Shown piece by piece: positions 44,083 to 53,513 of a stretch of 64,000 nucleotides of DNA. Within the stretch, counting starts at the first letter, position 1. Each line of letters starts with the position of its first letter. The DNA lies in NCBI GenBank assembly GCA_965220535.1, contig OZ244833.1, positions 682,001-746,000 on the forward strand, read 5' to 3'. The notes beneath the pieces were generated by a model that made no database searches, was not told the DNA's origin, and was given only the letters and a program-made list of their open reading frames with translations. This DNA comes from HK1 sp965220535 (GTDB lineage Bacteria; Pseudomonadota; Gammaproteobacteria; HK1). The position numbers and the translations under genes are program-made.

Positions 44083-45471
44083 TCAAGCATCGGCGAGCGA
44101 ACGAACCGGCGGAGTGCGCCGCCCGCCGCGGCCGATGGTTTTTTTCGCATCGTTTTTCGCATCCCAGGCCTTGCGGCCGGCGATATAGGTCGCTCGCACG
44201 GCGCGGTCGTCGCCGAGTATCGAAAGAGAAAAAAGGCGATCTTCGAGGCTGCGCGATAGCGCTTGGCGCGCTTTGAGCACCGGGGTCGCGGATGGATCCA
44301 ACACCACTAGATCCGCCCAATATCCGCTTTCGATGGAGCCGATTTCATCGCCTAGCCCCAAAGCCATCGCATTGCCTCGGGTGGCTAGGTGGAAAAGATC
44401 GAAGGCGCTCAGGTTTCTTCCTCGAAGCATCGCCACCTTATAGGCCTCGGACATGGTCTGGAGCATCGAGTAGCTCGTTCCCCCGCCGACATCGGTCGCG
44501 ATTCCGAGCCGCACCGGCCGCTTCGGATGCGCGAGATGGCCGATATCGAAAAGTCCCGAACCTAGGAAGTTGTTGGAAGTCGGGCAGTGCACGATCACCG
44601 CCTCTTTACGGGCCAAGGTCTTGCACTCCGACTCCGAAAGATGAATCCCGTGCGCGAAAACGCTGCGGGGACCGATCAAGCCGAAACGATCGTAGACATC
44701 CGTATAGTTTTTCGCCCAGGGAAATTGTCTTTTGACCTGATCGATCTCCTCTACGCTCTCGGAAAGGTGGCTGTGCACGAGGCAATCGGGATATCGAGCG
44801 GCCAGATCCCCCGCCTTTTGCAGCTGGGCCTCGCTGGATGTGATGGCAAAGCGCACGGTGATCGCATAACGCAGACGATCGCGACCATGCCAGCGTTCGA
44901 TAAGGGATTCGCTCTCTCGCTCCGCCGTCGAAGGATCGTCTCGCAGCGCCTCCGGGGCGTTTCGGTCCATCATCGTCTTGCCGCTGATGATCGCTTGGCG
45001 ACGACTTAGAGCCTCGGTAAAAAGGGCCTCGACCGCGATCGAGTGGACCGAGGAAAAAACCAAGGCGGAGGTGGTTCCGTGCTGTATCAGGCGATCGAGG
45101 AACAAGGGCGCGGCCGCGCGGGCGTAGGAGGCGGATGAATAGCGCTTTTCCTCGCGAAAGGTGAATCGCTCCAGCCAATCGAGAAGATTGCGCCCGGGAG
45201 CGGCCATCATCCGGTGCTGAGGAAAATGAATATGGGCGTCGATGAGGCCCGGCAGGATCAACGCCTCGCCGTAATCGTCGATCGGAAAGTCGTGGAATCC
45301 CCGGGGAATACGAGCATAAGAGCCGCGCCAGACGATCCGCCCTTCTTCGTCGGCGACCACCGCTCCTCGACGATAAAAACGCACTGCGTGACGGGGACCG
45401 ACCCGTGCCGGATCGGCACGAAAGGTCAGCAGCGCTCCGCGGATCACCCGCCCGCCGGACCTTGCGCTCAC
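44083..45471 (-). CDS. guaD: Guanine deaminase
   Basis: A 462-residue amidohydrolase turning guanine into xanthine. ILPGLIDAHIHFPQHRMMAA holds the first zinc histidines; FAHGIHLSESE, VHCPTSNNFLGSGLFD and GIATDVGGGTSYSML are diagnostic for GuaD. I start it at GTG 45469-45471, which overlaps the uraD stop by 4 nt; the longer frame upstream is only a shadow of uraD. Last gene of a three-gene coupled unit with urate hydroxylase and uraD. Confidence 0.93.
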   Translation of the reverse strand: MSARSGGRVIRGALLTFRADPARVGPRHAVRFYRRGAVVADEEGRIVWRGSYARIPRGFHDFPIDDYGEALILPGLIDAHIHFPQHRMMAAPGRNLLDWLERFTFREEKRYSSASYARAAAPLFLDRLIQHGTTSALVFSSVHSIAVEALFTEALSRRQAIISGKTMMDRNAPEALRDDPSTAERESESLIERWHGRDRLRYAITVRFAITSSEAQLQKAGDLAARYPDCLVHSHLSESVEEIDQVKRQFPWAKNYTDVYDRFGLIGPRSVFAHGIHLSESECKTLARKEAVIVHCPTSNNFLGSGLFDIGHLAHPKRPVRLGIATDVGGGTSYSMLQTMSEAYKVAMLRGRNLSAFDLFHLATRGNAMALGLGDEIGSIESGYWADLVVLDPSATPVLKARQALSRSLEDRLFSLSILGDDRAVRATYIAGRKAWDAKNDAKKTIGRGGRRTPPVRSLADA

Positions 45472-45998
45472 GGGCTCACCCGGTCCTCGAGGCGAAACCT
45501 GAAAATGCGCTCGACCTGAGCCAAGGCGGTGGCCCGTTCCGTTTCGACATCGTTGTCGATGCGATTTTCGAAGGCGGCGATCACCGCCTGCTTGGAGGCG
45601 CCTTTCACGGCGAGGATGAAGGGAAAAGCGAAGCGCCGACGATAGCGGTCGTTGAGCGCATGGAAACGGGCGAATTCTTCTTGGGAGAGGCGATCGAGCC
45701 CGGCGGCGGCTTGCTCCTTGGCGGAGTCTTCGGCGAGATCGCCGGACAGCGCGGCGCGACCGGCGAGATCCGGATGGGCGCGAAGCAAGGCCAGCTGCAA
45801 CGAGGGGGCGGCATCGCGCAATGCGGCGGCGAAAGCGGCGACGAGAGCCTCCCGATCCGCAAAAGGACGGGCGGCGAAAGCGGCCTTCGCCACCCAAGGC
45901 GAATCCTCGGCGACATCGCCGAAACGGGAGACGAAACCCGTCTCATCCAATGCATTGACCGCTTCGACGGAGATCAAAGGGCAATCCCCCGAGGTCAT
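45468..45998 (-). CDS. uraD: OHCU decarboxylase
   Basis: A 176-residue enzyme that decarboxylates 2-oxo-4-hydroxy-4-carboxy-5-ureidoimidazoline to S-allantoin, last step of the uricase route. AHPDLAGRAALSGDLAEDSA and EQAAAGLDRLSQEEFARFHA carry the catalytic His and Glu and the conserved EQ-GLD pattern. It starts at ATG 45996-45998, overlapping the stop of the urate hydroxylase by 4 nt. Confidence 0.93.
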   Translation of the reverse strand: MTSGDCPLISVEAVNALDETGFVSRFGDVAEDSPWVAKAAFAARPFADREALVAAFAAALRDAAPSLQLALLRAHPDLAGRAALSGDLAEDSAKEQAAAGLDRLSQEEFARFHALNDRYRRRFAFPFILAVKGASKQAVIAAFENRIDNDVETERATALAQVERIFRFRLEDRVSP

Positions 45999-47254
45999 TT
46001 CACCGCGGGCTCGTCTTCGGTCTCTGTCGGGGAATCGGCAGCGGCGGCAGCGGCGGACTGTTGGGTCAGCCAATCACCGAGACGTTTTCGCTCGTCTTCG
46101 GTCATATTGGTTTTGTTTCCGAGCGGCATGATGTGGCTGCGTATCGAGAAGGCTTCGATCTTGCCCTTGAAGCGAAGCATATCTTCGGTCGTTTCCAATA
46201 CCACGTCATTCGGCGGGGTCGCGAAATCTGGGTTCAGCGGACGCCGGGCATGACATGAAACGCAGTGGATATAGGCAATCCGCAGGGCTTCGAGATCGCT
46301 CACCTTTTCGGCGGTTTGGCCGGCGCCGCTCGCATCCGGCCGGGGCGCGGTCAATCCCACCAAAATAGCCAATATCCCGGCCATCGCCACGAGCAGCCAA
46401 GAGACCGCACCCAAGCGAGCGCCGGTTTCGATGCGCAGGAGAGCGTGTCGGGTGATACCCCCGCCCACGAGAAAGAGCGCGACCAACAACCACGCCTGCG
46501 GATGACCGCTGATCATCGGGTAGTGCCCGCTCAACATCAGCACGATCACCGGCAGGGTGAGGTAAGTGTTGTGCACCGAGCGCTGTTTGCCTATCACCCC
46601 GAGTTTCGGATCCGGGGGCTCTCCCGCCAAGAGCGATGCGGTGATCTTCCTTTGGTTGGGAATGATCACGGCAAAAACGTTGAAGGCCATCAAGGTTCCG
46701 ATCAGCACTCCGGTATGCAGCAACGCACTGCGGGCGGAGAACAGATTCGTATACCCCCAGGCGGCGAAAACGAGGAATAAATAGACGGTGATCGCAAGCA
46801 AAACGAGGTTATCGCCCAACGGTGAGCGACAGATGGTGTGGTATATGAACCAACCGACGAAAACGCTGGAAAACGAGATCGCGATCCCCTGCCAAGGCTG
46901 CAAGGGCATCACCAGAGGGTCGATCAGCCAAACCGATGCGTTGAAATAGAACTGCACCACGAGCAAGGAAAAGCCGGTGACCCAAGTCAGATAGGCCTCC
47001 CAGCGGAACCAAGTCAGGCGCTCGGGGAGCGTCGCCGGAGCGACCATATATTTTCGAACGTGATAGAACCCGCCGCCGTGAACTTCCCAAACGGAGCCGA
47101 ACACTCCTTCGGGATCATCGGACTCTCGCCTTAGCGAACGATCGAGGGCCATGAAATAAAAGGAAGTGCCGATCCAGGCGATGCCTGCGATCAGATGCGC
47201 CCAACGAAGCAGAAGATTCAGCCAATCAAGGATGAATGGTTCCAGCACATCCAT
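45995..47254 (-). CDS. puuD: Membrane-bound urate hydroxylase with cytochrome c domain
   Basis: A 419-residue protein of the PuuD urate-hydroxylase family (same symbol as, but unrelated to, the gamma-glutamyl-GABA hydrolase earlier in the window). It starts at ATG 47252-47254. About eight membrane helices, from WLNLLLRWAHLIAGIAWIGT onward, are followed by a C-terminal haem c domain with IHCVSCHARRPLNPDF and a late HIMPLGNKTNMTEDER (Met ligand candidate). It oxidises urate to 5-hydroxyisourate and passes electrons to the respiratory chain, unlike soluble uricases. A short acidic tail overlaps uraD. Confidence 0.92.
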   Translation of the reverse strand: MDVLEPFILDWLNLLLRWAHLIAGIAWIGTSFYFMALDRSLRRESDDPEGVFGSVWEVHGGGFYHVRKYMVAPATLPERLTWFRWEAYLTWVTGFSLLVVQFYFNASVWLIDPLVMPLQPWQGIAISFSSVFVGWFIYHTICRSPLGDNLVLLAITVYLFLVFAAWGYTNLFSARSALLHTGVLIGTLMAFNVFAVIIPNQRKITASLLAGEPPDPKLGVIGKQRSVHNTYLTLPVIVLMLSGHYPMISGHPQAWLLVALFLVGGGITRHALLRIETGARLGAVSWLLVAMAGILAILVGLTAPRPDASGAGQTAEKVSDLEALRIAYIHCVSCHARRPLNPDFATPPNDVVLETTEDMLRFKGKIEAFSIRSHIMPLGNKTNMTEDERKRLGDWLTQQSAAAAAADSPTETEDEPAVK

Positions 47255-47476
47255 AAAACGCCTCCGTCGGCGCTCGTGGACCGACCCGCCGAACAAACAA
47301 GATCGGTCGAACGCCGAAAAAACAGATGGGCCGATCGCAAAATAGCCATCGACCATCCCCCGACGAGGCTTTTCGGATCGTATCGAGCCCGAAAAGCCTC
47401 GCAGGTCTCTTTTTCATTCTTGCCTATCCGACCCCTTGGCCGATACGCAAGCCTCTCGCTTCGCCTTGATACTACA

Positions 47477-48544
47477 TTATTGCGGCAAGGTGTCGTCGAT
47501 ACCCTGGACGTACCAATTCATGCCGAGCAGGGTCTGATCGTCGAGATGCTCGCCGGCGCCGATCACGGCCGTGCCGTCTTGCTTTTTGATCGGGCCTTCG
47601 AATACGTGCATCTCACCGGAAGCGATTTTGCCTTGGGTTTCTTGCGCCATCTTCATCACATCGTCGGGAAGGTTGGTCCAAGGGGCCATTTTGACCATCC
47701 CTTCTTTCATCCCTCGCCAAACATCCTGCGAGGCCCAAGTGTCGTCCAGAACCGCTCTCACCCGGTCGATGTAATAAGGAGCCCAGTTGTTGACGATCGC
47801 GGTGAGCTGAGCCTTCGGCGCGAATTTGATCATGTCCGAAGCCTGTCCGAAAGCGAAGGCTCCCTTCTCCTGAGCAATTTGCAAGGGGGCGGGAGAGTCC
47901 GTGTGCTGGGTGATGATATCGGCGCCTTGGTCGATCAGAACCTTGGCGGCATCCGCTTCCTTGCCGGGATCGAACCATGAGTTGACCCATACCACCTTGA
48001 TCTTGAAATCGGGATCGATCGATTGCGCCCCCAGCATGAAAGCGTTGATCCCGCGCACGACCTCGGGGATCGGGAAGGAAGCGATATAACCGGCCACCCC
48101 GCTTTTGGACATCGAAGCGGCGATTTGCCCGTTCACATAGCGCCCTTCGTAGAAACGCGCCGAGTAGGTGGCAACGTTCTCCGAGCGCTTGTAGCCGGTG
48201 GAGTGCTCGAACGAGACCTTCGGGAATCTCTTCGCCACCTTGATGGTCGGATCCATGAAGCCGAAGGATGTCGTGAAGATCAAACCCGCGCCCTGACGGG
48301 CAAGCCGAGTGATCGCCCGTTCGGCATCCGCTCCTTCGGGGATATTCTCGACATAGACGGTTTCGATGCGATCCCCGAACTCTTTCTCGACGGCCAAGCG
48401 TCCCTGATCGTGTTGGTAAGTCCAGCCGTGATCGCCGATCGGACCCACATAGACGAATCCGACTTTGAGATCCGCAGCCGTCGCGACGAGGGAGAACGTG
48501 GCCAATACGATGCCGATGGCCCAAGCAGTGTATTTCCCGTGCAT
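47477..48544 (-). CDS. BMP-family ABC transporter substrate-binding protein, probably purine/nucleoside
   Basis: A 355-residue lipoprotein-like or periplasmic binding protein (Med/PnrA family). Signal peptide TAWAIGIVLATFSLVATAAD. LKVGFVYVGPIGDHGWTYQH and the later TTSFGFMDPTIKVAKRFPKV are typical. The family binds nucleosides; with xanthine dehydrogenase and guaD alongside, a purine base or nucleoside is the likely ligand. First of four transporter genes but the last transcribed, after the two permeases and ATPase. Confidence 0.88.
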   Translation of the reverse strand: MHGKYTAWAIGIVLATFSLVATAADLKVGFVYVGPIGDHGWTYQHDQGRLAVEKEFGDRIETVYVENIPEGADAERAITRLARQGAGLIFTTSFGFMDPTIKVAKRFPKVSFEHSTGYKRSENVATYSARFYEGRYVNGQIAASMSKSGVAGYIASFPIPEVVRGINAFMLGAQSIDPDFKIKVVWVNSWFDPGKEADAAKVLIDQGADIITQHTDSPAPLQIAQEKGAFAFGQASDMIKFAPKAQLTAIVNNWAPYYIDRVRAVLDDTWASQDVWRGMKEGMVKMAPWTNLPDDVMKMAQETQGKIASGEMHVFEGPIKKQDGTAVIGAGEHLDDQTLLGMNWYVQGIDDTLPQ

Positions 48545-48623
48545 GATCTTTACTCCTTTTTTTCCAAAGAATCCGCGGTGGAACCGCGAGAAGAGCCCTA
48601 AAGCCCCCGATGCCTTTCGAGAC

Positions 48624-49544
48624 TCAACGATCCGGCACGAAAGCCTGCCCCAAGCAGGCCGGGGTATTGGCCTTGGCCAGGATACGATCGCCGGAGATCA
48701 GAACCAAGGCGACGATGGTAGCCAGATAAGGCAAAGAGGAAAGCAGCTGAGGGGGAATCCCCGCCCCCAACCCTTGTGCATAAAGACCCATGATCCAAAC
48801 CGTTCCGAAAAGATAGGCCCCTACGAGGACCCTTCCGGGCACCCAGGTGGCGAAGACGACCAGCGCCAGGGCGATCCAGCCTCGTCCGGCAGTCATGTTC
48901 TCGATCCACTGCGTCGTGTAGACAAGCGAAAGATGAGCGCCGGCCAATCCGGCACATGCACCGCCGAAGGCGATACAGGCGCAACGCACCGCGATCACGT
49001 TATAGCCCAAAGCGTGAGCCGAGTGATGATTGATGCCCACCGCCCGAATGACGAGCCCCGATTTGGTTCGCGACAAAACGAAGGCGGTCGCGATGGTGAG
49101 AACGAACGAAGCGTATACCAAAATATCCTGAGCGAAAAATGCCGAACCGACAAGGGGCAAGTCGCTCAGCAGCGGAATCTCGATCCTCGCCAGTTTGGCC
49201 CCGGGCAAGCCGGTGAAGGGTTCGCCCACCAGACCGGACAGACCCAAGCCGAAAAGAGTCAGGGCAAGGCCGGTCGCCACTTGGTTGGTCGCCAGCACTT
49301 GGGTGAGAAAGGCGAACAAAAGGGACATCGCGATACCCGTGACCACCGCCGCCACGACCCCGAGCGGGGCGGAGCCGACGGTATAGGCCACCGCGAAACC
49401 CGCGACCGCCCCCATCACCATCATCCCTTCGACACCCAAGTTGAGCACCCCGGAGCGCTCGACCACCAGCTCTCCGAGCGCCGCCAGCAACAGCGGCGTG
49501 GAGGCGGCGACGATGGTCACCAAAGCGGCTTCGACCATGCTCAT
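48624..49544 (-). CDS. ABC transporter permease, nucleoside/purine type
   Basis: A 306-residue membrane protein starting at ATG 49542-49544. LVVERSGVLNLGVEGMMVMG is the diagnostic motif of nucleoside-type BPD_transp_2 permeases (NupQ/YufQ-like). Eight to ten helices. It partners the next permease; the gap between them is 52 nt. Confidence 0.9.
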   Translation of the reverse strand: MSMVEAALVTIVAASTPLLLAALGELVVERSGVLNLGVEGMMVMGAVAGFAVAYTVGSAPLGVVAAVVTGIAMSLLFAFLTQVLATNQVATGLALTLFGLGLSGLVGEPFTGLPGAKLARIEIPLLSDLPLVGSAFFAQDILVYASFVLTIATAFVLSRTKSGLVIRAVGINHHSAHALGYNVIAVRCACIAFGGACAGLAGAHLSLVYTTQWIENMTAGRGWIALALVVFATWVPGRVLVGAYLFGTVWIMGLYAQGLGAGIPPQLLSSLPYLATIVALVLISGDRILAKANTPACLGQAFVPDR

Positions 49545-49596
49545 CGTTCGAATCTTCCGCCTTGCCGGTCCCGCTTTCGGGCCCGAATCCTTTCGA

Positions 49597-50694
49597 TCAT
49601 ATCCGGCCTCCTTCGGGGACGGGGACGGCGCGGCTGGCACCGATCCAACGCAAACGATAGAGGATCAAGGTATCGCAAGCGAGGATGAAGAAAAGCAACA
49701 TGCCTTGGAAAGCCCGCGCGGTTTTATCCGAAACCCCGGTCAACTCGACTTGCGCGGCCTCGCCTCCGAGATAGCTGATCCCCAAGGCGATACCCGCCAG
49801 CAGCACCCCGACCGGATTCAAACGACCGAGAAAGGCCACGATGATCGCGGTGAAGCCGTAGCCCGGGGAGATCGAGGGTTGCAGCTGGCCGATGGGGCCG
49901 GCGACTTCGCATATCCCCGCAAGTCCCGCCAGCCCTCCGGCGAGGACGAAGCAGAACCATAGGGTGCGCGGCCGGGAAAAACCGCCGAAACCGCCGGCCC
50001 GCGGCGCCTCGCCGCTGATCCGAATCTCGAAACCCTTCAAGGTCTTGGACATCAAGACGAAAAGGGCGACCACCGTGAAAAGCGCGATCAACGCTCCGGC
50101 ATGGACCCGTCCGTCGCCGAAGGTCGGCAGCAACTGCCAAGGCTCGAAACTGACCGATTGGGGAAAGTTGTAGCCGTGCGGATCACGCCACGGCCCCCGC
50201 ACCAGCCAATCGAGCAGATAAAGCGCGACATAGACCAGCATCAAACTGGTCAGAATTTCACTGGCCCCGAAGCGATGGCGCAAAAAAGCGGGGATCGCCG
50301 CCCAGAGCACGCCGCCGGCGATCCCGCAAAGGATCATCAGCGGCAAGACCAGCGGCGATTCCCATTCGGGCAGGAGGATCGGAATCGCGGCCCCGGCCAC
50401 CGCGCCCATGGTCAGTTGGCCCTCGGCTCCGATATTCCAGATATTCGCTTTGAAGCAGATCGCAAGCCCGACGCCGATCAACACCAGCGGAGCCGTCTTG
50501 ACGATCAGTTCCTCGATCGACCACCACGTGGTCACCGGCTCGACGAAATAAACATAGAGGGCGTGGAGGGGATCGAGCCCGCGCGCGGCGAAAAGAATGC
50601 CGCCGACGATCAGCGTCAGCCCGATCGCCAGCAAGGGCGAGAGGAAGGGCATCCAGCGACTTCGCTCCGGGCGTTTTTCGAGGATCAGTTTCAT
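49597..50694 (-). CDS. ABC transporter permease, nucleoside/purine type
   Basis: A 365-residue membrane protein (NupP/YufP-like) starting at ATG 50692-50694. FKANIWNIGAEGQLTMGAVA and SPGYGFTAIIVAFLGRLNPV are typical. Ends 10 nt-scale spacing upstream of the ATPase in the coupled transporter set (ATPase stop at 50705). About nine helices. Confidence 0.9.
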   Translation of the reverse strand: MKLILEKRPERSRWMPFLSPLLAIGLTLIVGGILFAARGLDPLHALYVYFVEPVTTWWSIEELIVKTAPLVLIGVGLAICFKANIWNIGAEGQLTMGAVAGAAIPILLPEWESPLVLPLMILCGIAGGVLWAAIPAFLRHRFGASEILTSLMLVYVALYLLDWLVRGPWRDPHGYNFPQSVSFEPWQLLPTFGDGRVHAGALIALFTVVALFVLMSKTLKGFEIRISGEAPRAGGFGGFSRPRTLWFCFVLAGGLAGLAGICEVAGPIGQLQPSISPGYGFTAIIVAFLGRLNPVGVLLAGIALGISYLGGEAAQVELTGVSDKTARAFQGMLLFFILACDTLILYRLRWIGASRAVPVPEGGRI

Positions 50695-50704
50695 CGCGTT
50701 CGCT

Positions 50705-52342
50705 TCATCGTTGCGTATCGTCCACGACGCCGACCCCGTCGGAGCGCGACGTTTCGTGCTCACCGGCCATCAACAGCCCGATGCGCTCGCGGTCGACATC
50801 CTCGATCGGGAAGAGCTCCGAGAGCTCTCCGCGCGAGATCACCGCCACTCGATCGGCGATCGCGAATATCTCGTCCAGATCTTGGCTGATGACCAATACC
50901 GCGGCCCCGGCTCGCGCCATGTCGATCAGCGCCTGCCGGATCAAGGCGGCGGCTCCGGCATCCACTCCCCAGGTCGGCTGATGGATGACGATCGCCTTCG
51001 GTTCTCGATCGAGCTCGCGCCCGACCACGAACTTCTGCAAATTACCGCCGGAGAGCGCACCCGCCGGGGGGTTCGGATTTCCGCTGCGCACATCGAAGCG
51101 TTGCATCACCCGCTTCGCTATGCTCTGCGCGTATCGCCGATCGACGAAGCCTCCCCTTGCGACCATCCCCTCGTCGCAGCCGTGGCGGGTCAACAAGGCA
51201 TTTTCGGCGAGGGTGAAGGCGGGGGCCGCACTGTGGCCCAAACGCTCTTCGGGAACGAAGGCCGCTCCGAGTCGGCGGCGGTCGGAAATCCCGCCGCCGC
51301 CGCAATCCTCGCCGGCCAAGGCGATCGCTTCGTTCGGCTCGACCGGGCGTTCTCCGGACAAGGCTTCGAAGAGCTCGGACTGACCGTTGCCTGCGACTCC
51401 GGCGATCGCCGCCACTTCCCCGGCCTGCACGGCCAGCGAGATACGATGCAGCGCCACCCCGAAAGGTCCGCTCGCCGGCAATTCGAGATCGCGCACGGCG
51501 ATCATCGTCCGCTCGAGTTGCGCACCGCTCCTCCCGCCGCTGATCCCATGCACATCGGAGCCCACCATCAACCGGGCCAAGGAAGCGGCGGTTTCGCGAC
51601 GCGCATCGACCTGCGCGACCACCCGCCCCTGACGCAATACCGTCGCCCGATGGCACAGGGCTTTGACTTCCTCCAGCCGATGGGAAATATAAAGGACCGC
51701 GCAACCGCCGGCGGCCAACTGACGCAGGGTGACGAAGAGTCGGTCCGCCTCCTGCGGGGTCAATACCGAGGTGGGCTCGTCCATGATCAGCAGGCTCGGG
51801 GACTGCAGCAAGCAGCGCACGATCTCGATCCGCTGACGCTCGCCGACCGAGAGATCCGCTACGCGGGCTGCAGGGTCCAAAGACAAACCGTATTGTGCCG
51901 ATACCCCCTCGATGCGTTCCGACAGCCCTTCGGGATCGAAGCCCTCGGCCATGACCAAAGCGATATTTTCGACCACCGTCAAGGCATCGAAAAGCGAAAA
52001 ATGCTGGAAAACCATGCCGATACCGAGATCCCGCGCCGCCGCCGGATTGGGCATATCGATCGGGGCGCCGCGCCAATGCAACGAGCCGGCATCGGGTTGG
52101 AGCGAACCGTAGATGATCTTGACGAGGGTGGATTTGCCGGCACCGTTCTCGCCGAGCAAGGCATGGATCTCGCCCGCGCGAAGGCGTAATGACACATCGT
52201 CGTTGGCCGTGAAATTCCCGAAAGTCTTGACGATTCCCTCGGCTTCGAGCAAATAGCCGGTCGACGCTTCGTCGGCCGCCGCCGGAGAGTCCGAGCGCGC
52301 CGACGAGATCGGGGATGCCGAATCGCAATCGTCTTGGATCAT
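50705..52342 (-). CDS. ABC transporter ATP-binding protein with two ATPase domains, nucleoside/purine type
   Basis: A 545-residue double ATPase. The first domain has ALLGENGAGKSTL, the signature LSVGERQRIEI and LLIMDEPTSVLTPQEADRLF. The second has the usual weak P-loop GVAGNGQSELFEAL, then LSGGNLQKFVVGREL and a modified Walker B (IVIHQPTWGVD). This is the usual form in sugar/nucleoside BMP transporters. It begins inside the xdhC stop (4-nt overlap), tying import to xanthine oxidation. Confidence 0.92.
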   Translation of the reverse strand: MIQDDCDSASPISSARSDSPAAADEASTGYLLEAEGIVKTFGNFTANDDVSLRLRAGEIHALLGENGAGKSTLVKIIYGSLQPDAGSLHWRGAPIDMPNPAAARDLGIGMVFQHFSLFDALTVVENIALVMAEGFDPEGLSERIEGVSAQYGLSLDPAARVADLSVGERQRIEIVRCLLQSPSLLIMDEPTSVLTPQEADRLFVTLRQLAAGGCAVLYISHRLEEVKALCHRATVLRQGRVVAQVDARRETAASLARLMVGSDVHGISGGRSGAQLERTMIAVRDLELPASGPFGVALHRISLAVQAGEVAAIAGVAGNGQSELFEALSGERPVEPNEAIALAGEDCGGGGISDRRRLGAAFVPEERLGHSAAPAFTLAENALLTRHGCDEGMVARGGFVDRRYAQSIAKRVMQRFDVRSGNPNPPAGALSGGNLQKFVVGRELDREPKAIVIHQPTWGVDAGAAALIRQALIDMARAGAAVLVISQDLDEIFAIADRVAVISRGELSELFPIEDVDRERIGLLMAGEHETSRSDGVGVVDDTQR

Positions 52343-53457
52343 GGGCTTGCGCCTGCGGCGGCGGTGGCGTACCGGGATTCGAAATCCGTCGATGACGAGG
52401 GGATTGCGTTTTCCCCGTCCCGAGCCGGGGATTCGGAGCGCTCCAAGAGTTGAGCGGCGATACCGGCGGCGATCGCCGCCGGTAGTTTCGATCGGATCCG
52501 GCCGCTCCCGACGGGGCAAACCAAGGAATCGATCGTCGACGGGGCGATACCCGCCTCGCGCAAGCGTCGGATAAAACGCGCTCTTTTGCTGGCCGAGCCG
52601 ATCAACCCTACGTAGGAGAAACGCTCCGCCGCCAACGCGGCATGCACGATGGCGAGATCCAAAGGATGGCTATGGGTCATCACCACGACCATGGCACCAT
52701 CGGGAGCGCGAGCGAGTTCGGCGGCGGCATCGGCGCTCGGCAAGGGACGAACGGTGGCCGGCATCCGCTCGGGAAAGACGTCGCGGCGCTCGTCGACCCA
52801 GACGATATCGAAGGGCAAGGGTGCCAACGCCAAAACCAGTGCGCGACCGACGTGACCCGCTCCGAAGAGCCACACCGACGAATGCGAATCGTCGAATCTT
52901 TCGTACAAAACATCATCGGCGGCAAGAACGATCCGGTTGCCCGAGCCCATGGAGTCGAGCGCTCGAAGCGCGGCGGCATGATCAGCGGCCGCCGCCGATG
53001 ACGCCGATGAACGATCCCCGCAGGACTCCGGGGCGGTGTTCGCATCGACGATCTCTCGCTCCACCCTCGCCGCCCCGACCCGGCTTCGCGTGATGAACCC
53101 CCCTTGCGCCTCGCATGTCGCAAAGGCCCGGATTTCCTCGATCCTTTCCCGATCGAAGCGTTCGCTGAGCACCTGCACGCTGCCGCCGCAGCACTGGCCG
53201 AGATCGGGACCCAAGGCGAAGCGCTCCAATACCACCGGGGGCTGCGACGATTCTGCGAGCATTTGCCTTGCTCTTCGGATCGCCTCCCACTCGATCGCCC
53301 CGCCGCCGATGGTGCCGTGAAAGCCGCCGCCGGGCTCCAATATCATTCTCGCCCCCGGCTCCCTGGGCGACGAGCCGCGCACTTGGGCCAGAGAAACGAG
53401 GGCGACCCGGCCATGCGCTTCGACCATCGAAAGGAGTGTCGTCCAAATGCGCATCAT
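52339..53457 (-). CDS. xdhC: Xanthine dehydrogenase accessory protein XdhC
   Basis: A 372-residue protein needed to insert sulfurated molybdenum cofactor into xanthine dehydrogenase. The N-terminal XdhC/CoxI domain has VSLAQVRGSSPREPGARMIL and DLGQCCGGSVQVL. The C-terminal Rossmann part has VWLFGAGHVGRALVLALAPL and VMTHSHPLDLAIVHAAL. Two adjacent ATGs (53457, 53454) are possible. A linker of Ser/Ala lies around residue 150. It follows xdhB by 56 nt and overlaps the ATPase. Confidence 0.93.
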   Translation of the reverse strand: MMRIWTTLLSMVEAHGRVALVSLAQVRGSSPREPGARMILEPGGGFHGTIGGGAIEWEAIRRARQMLAESSQPPVVLERFALGPDLGQCCGGSVQVLSERFDRERIEEIRAFATCEAQGGFITRSRVGAARVEREIVDANTAPESCGDRSSASSAAAADHAAALRALDSMGSGNRIVLAADDVLYERFDDSHSSVWLFGAGHVGRALVLALAPLPFDIVWVDERRDVFPERMPATVRPLPSADAAAELARAPDGAMVVVMTHSHPLDLAIVHAALAAERFSYVGLIGSASKRARFIRRLREAGIAPSTIDSLVCPVGSGRIRSKLPAAIAAGIAAQLLERSESPARDGENAIPSSSTDFESRYATAAAGASP

Positions 53458-53513
53458 CGGGAGTTTCTATCGCAAAGGAGCCGCATCGCCGAGCGCCGAG
53501 GAGGATCTCGATC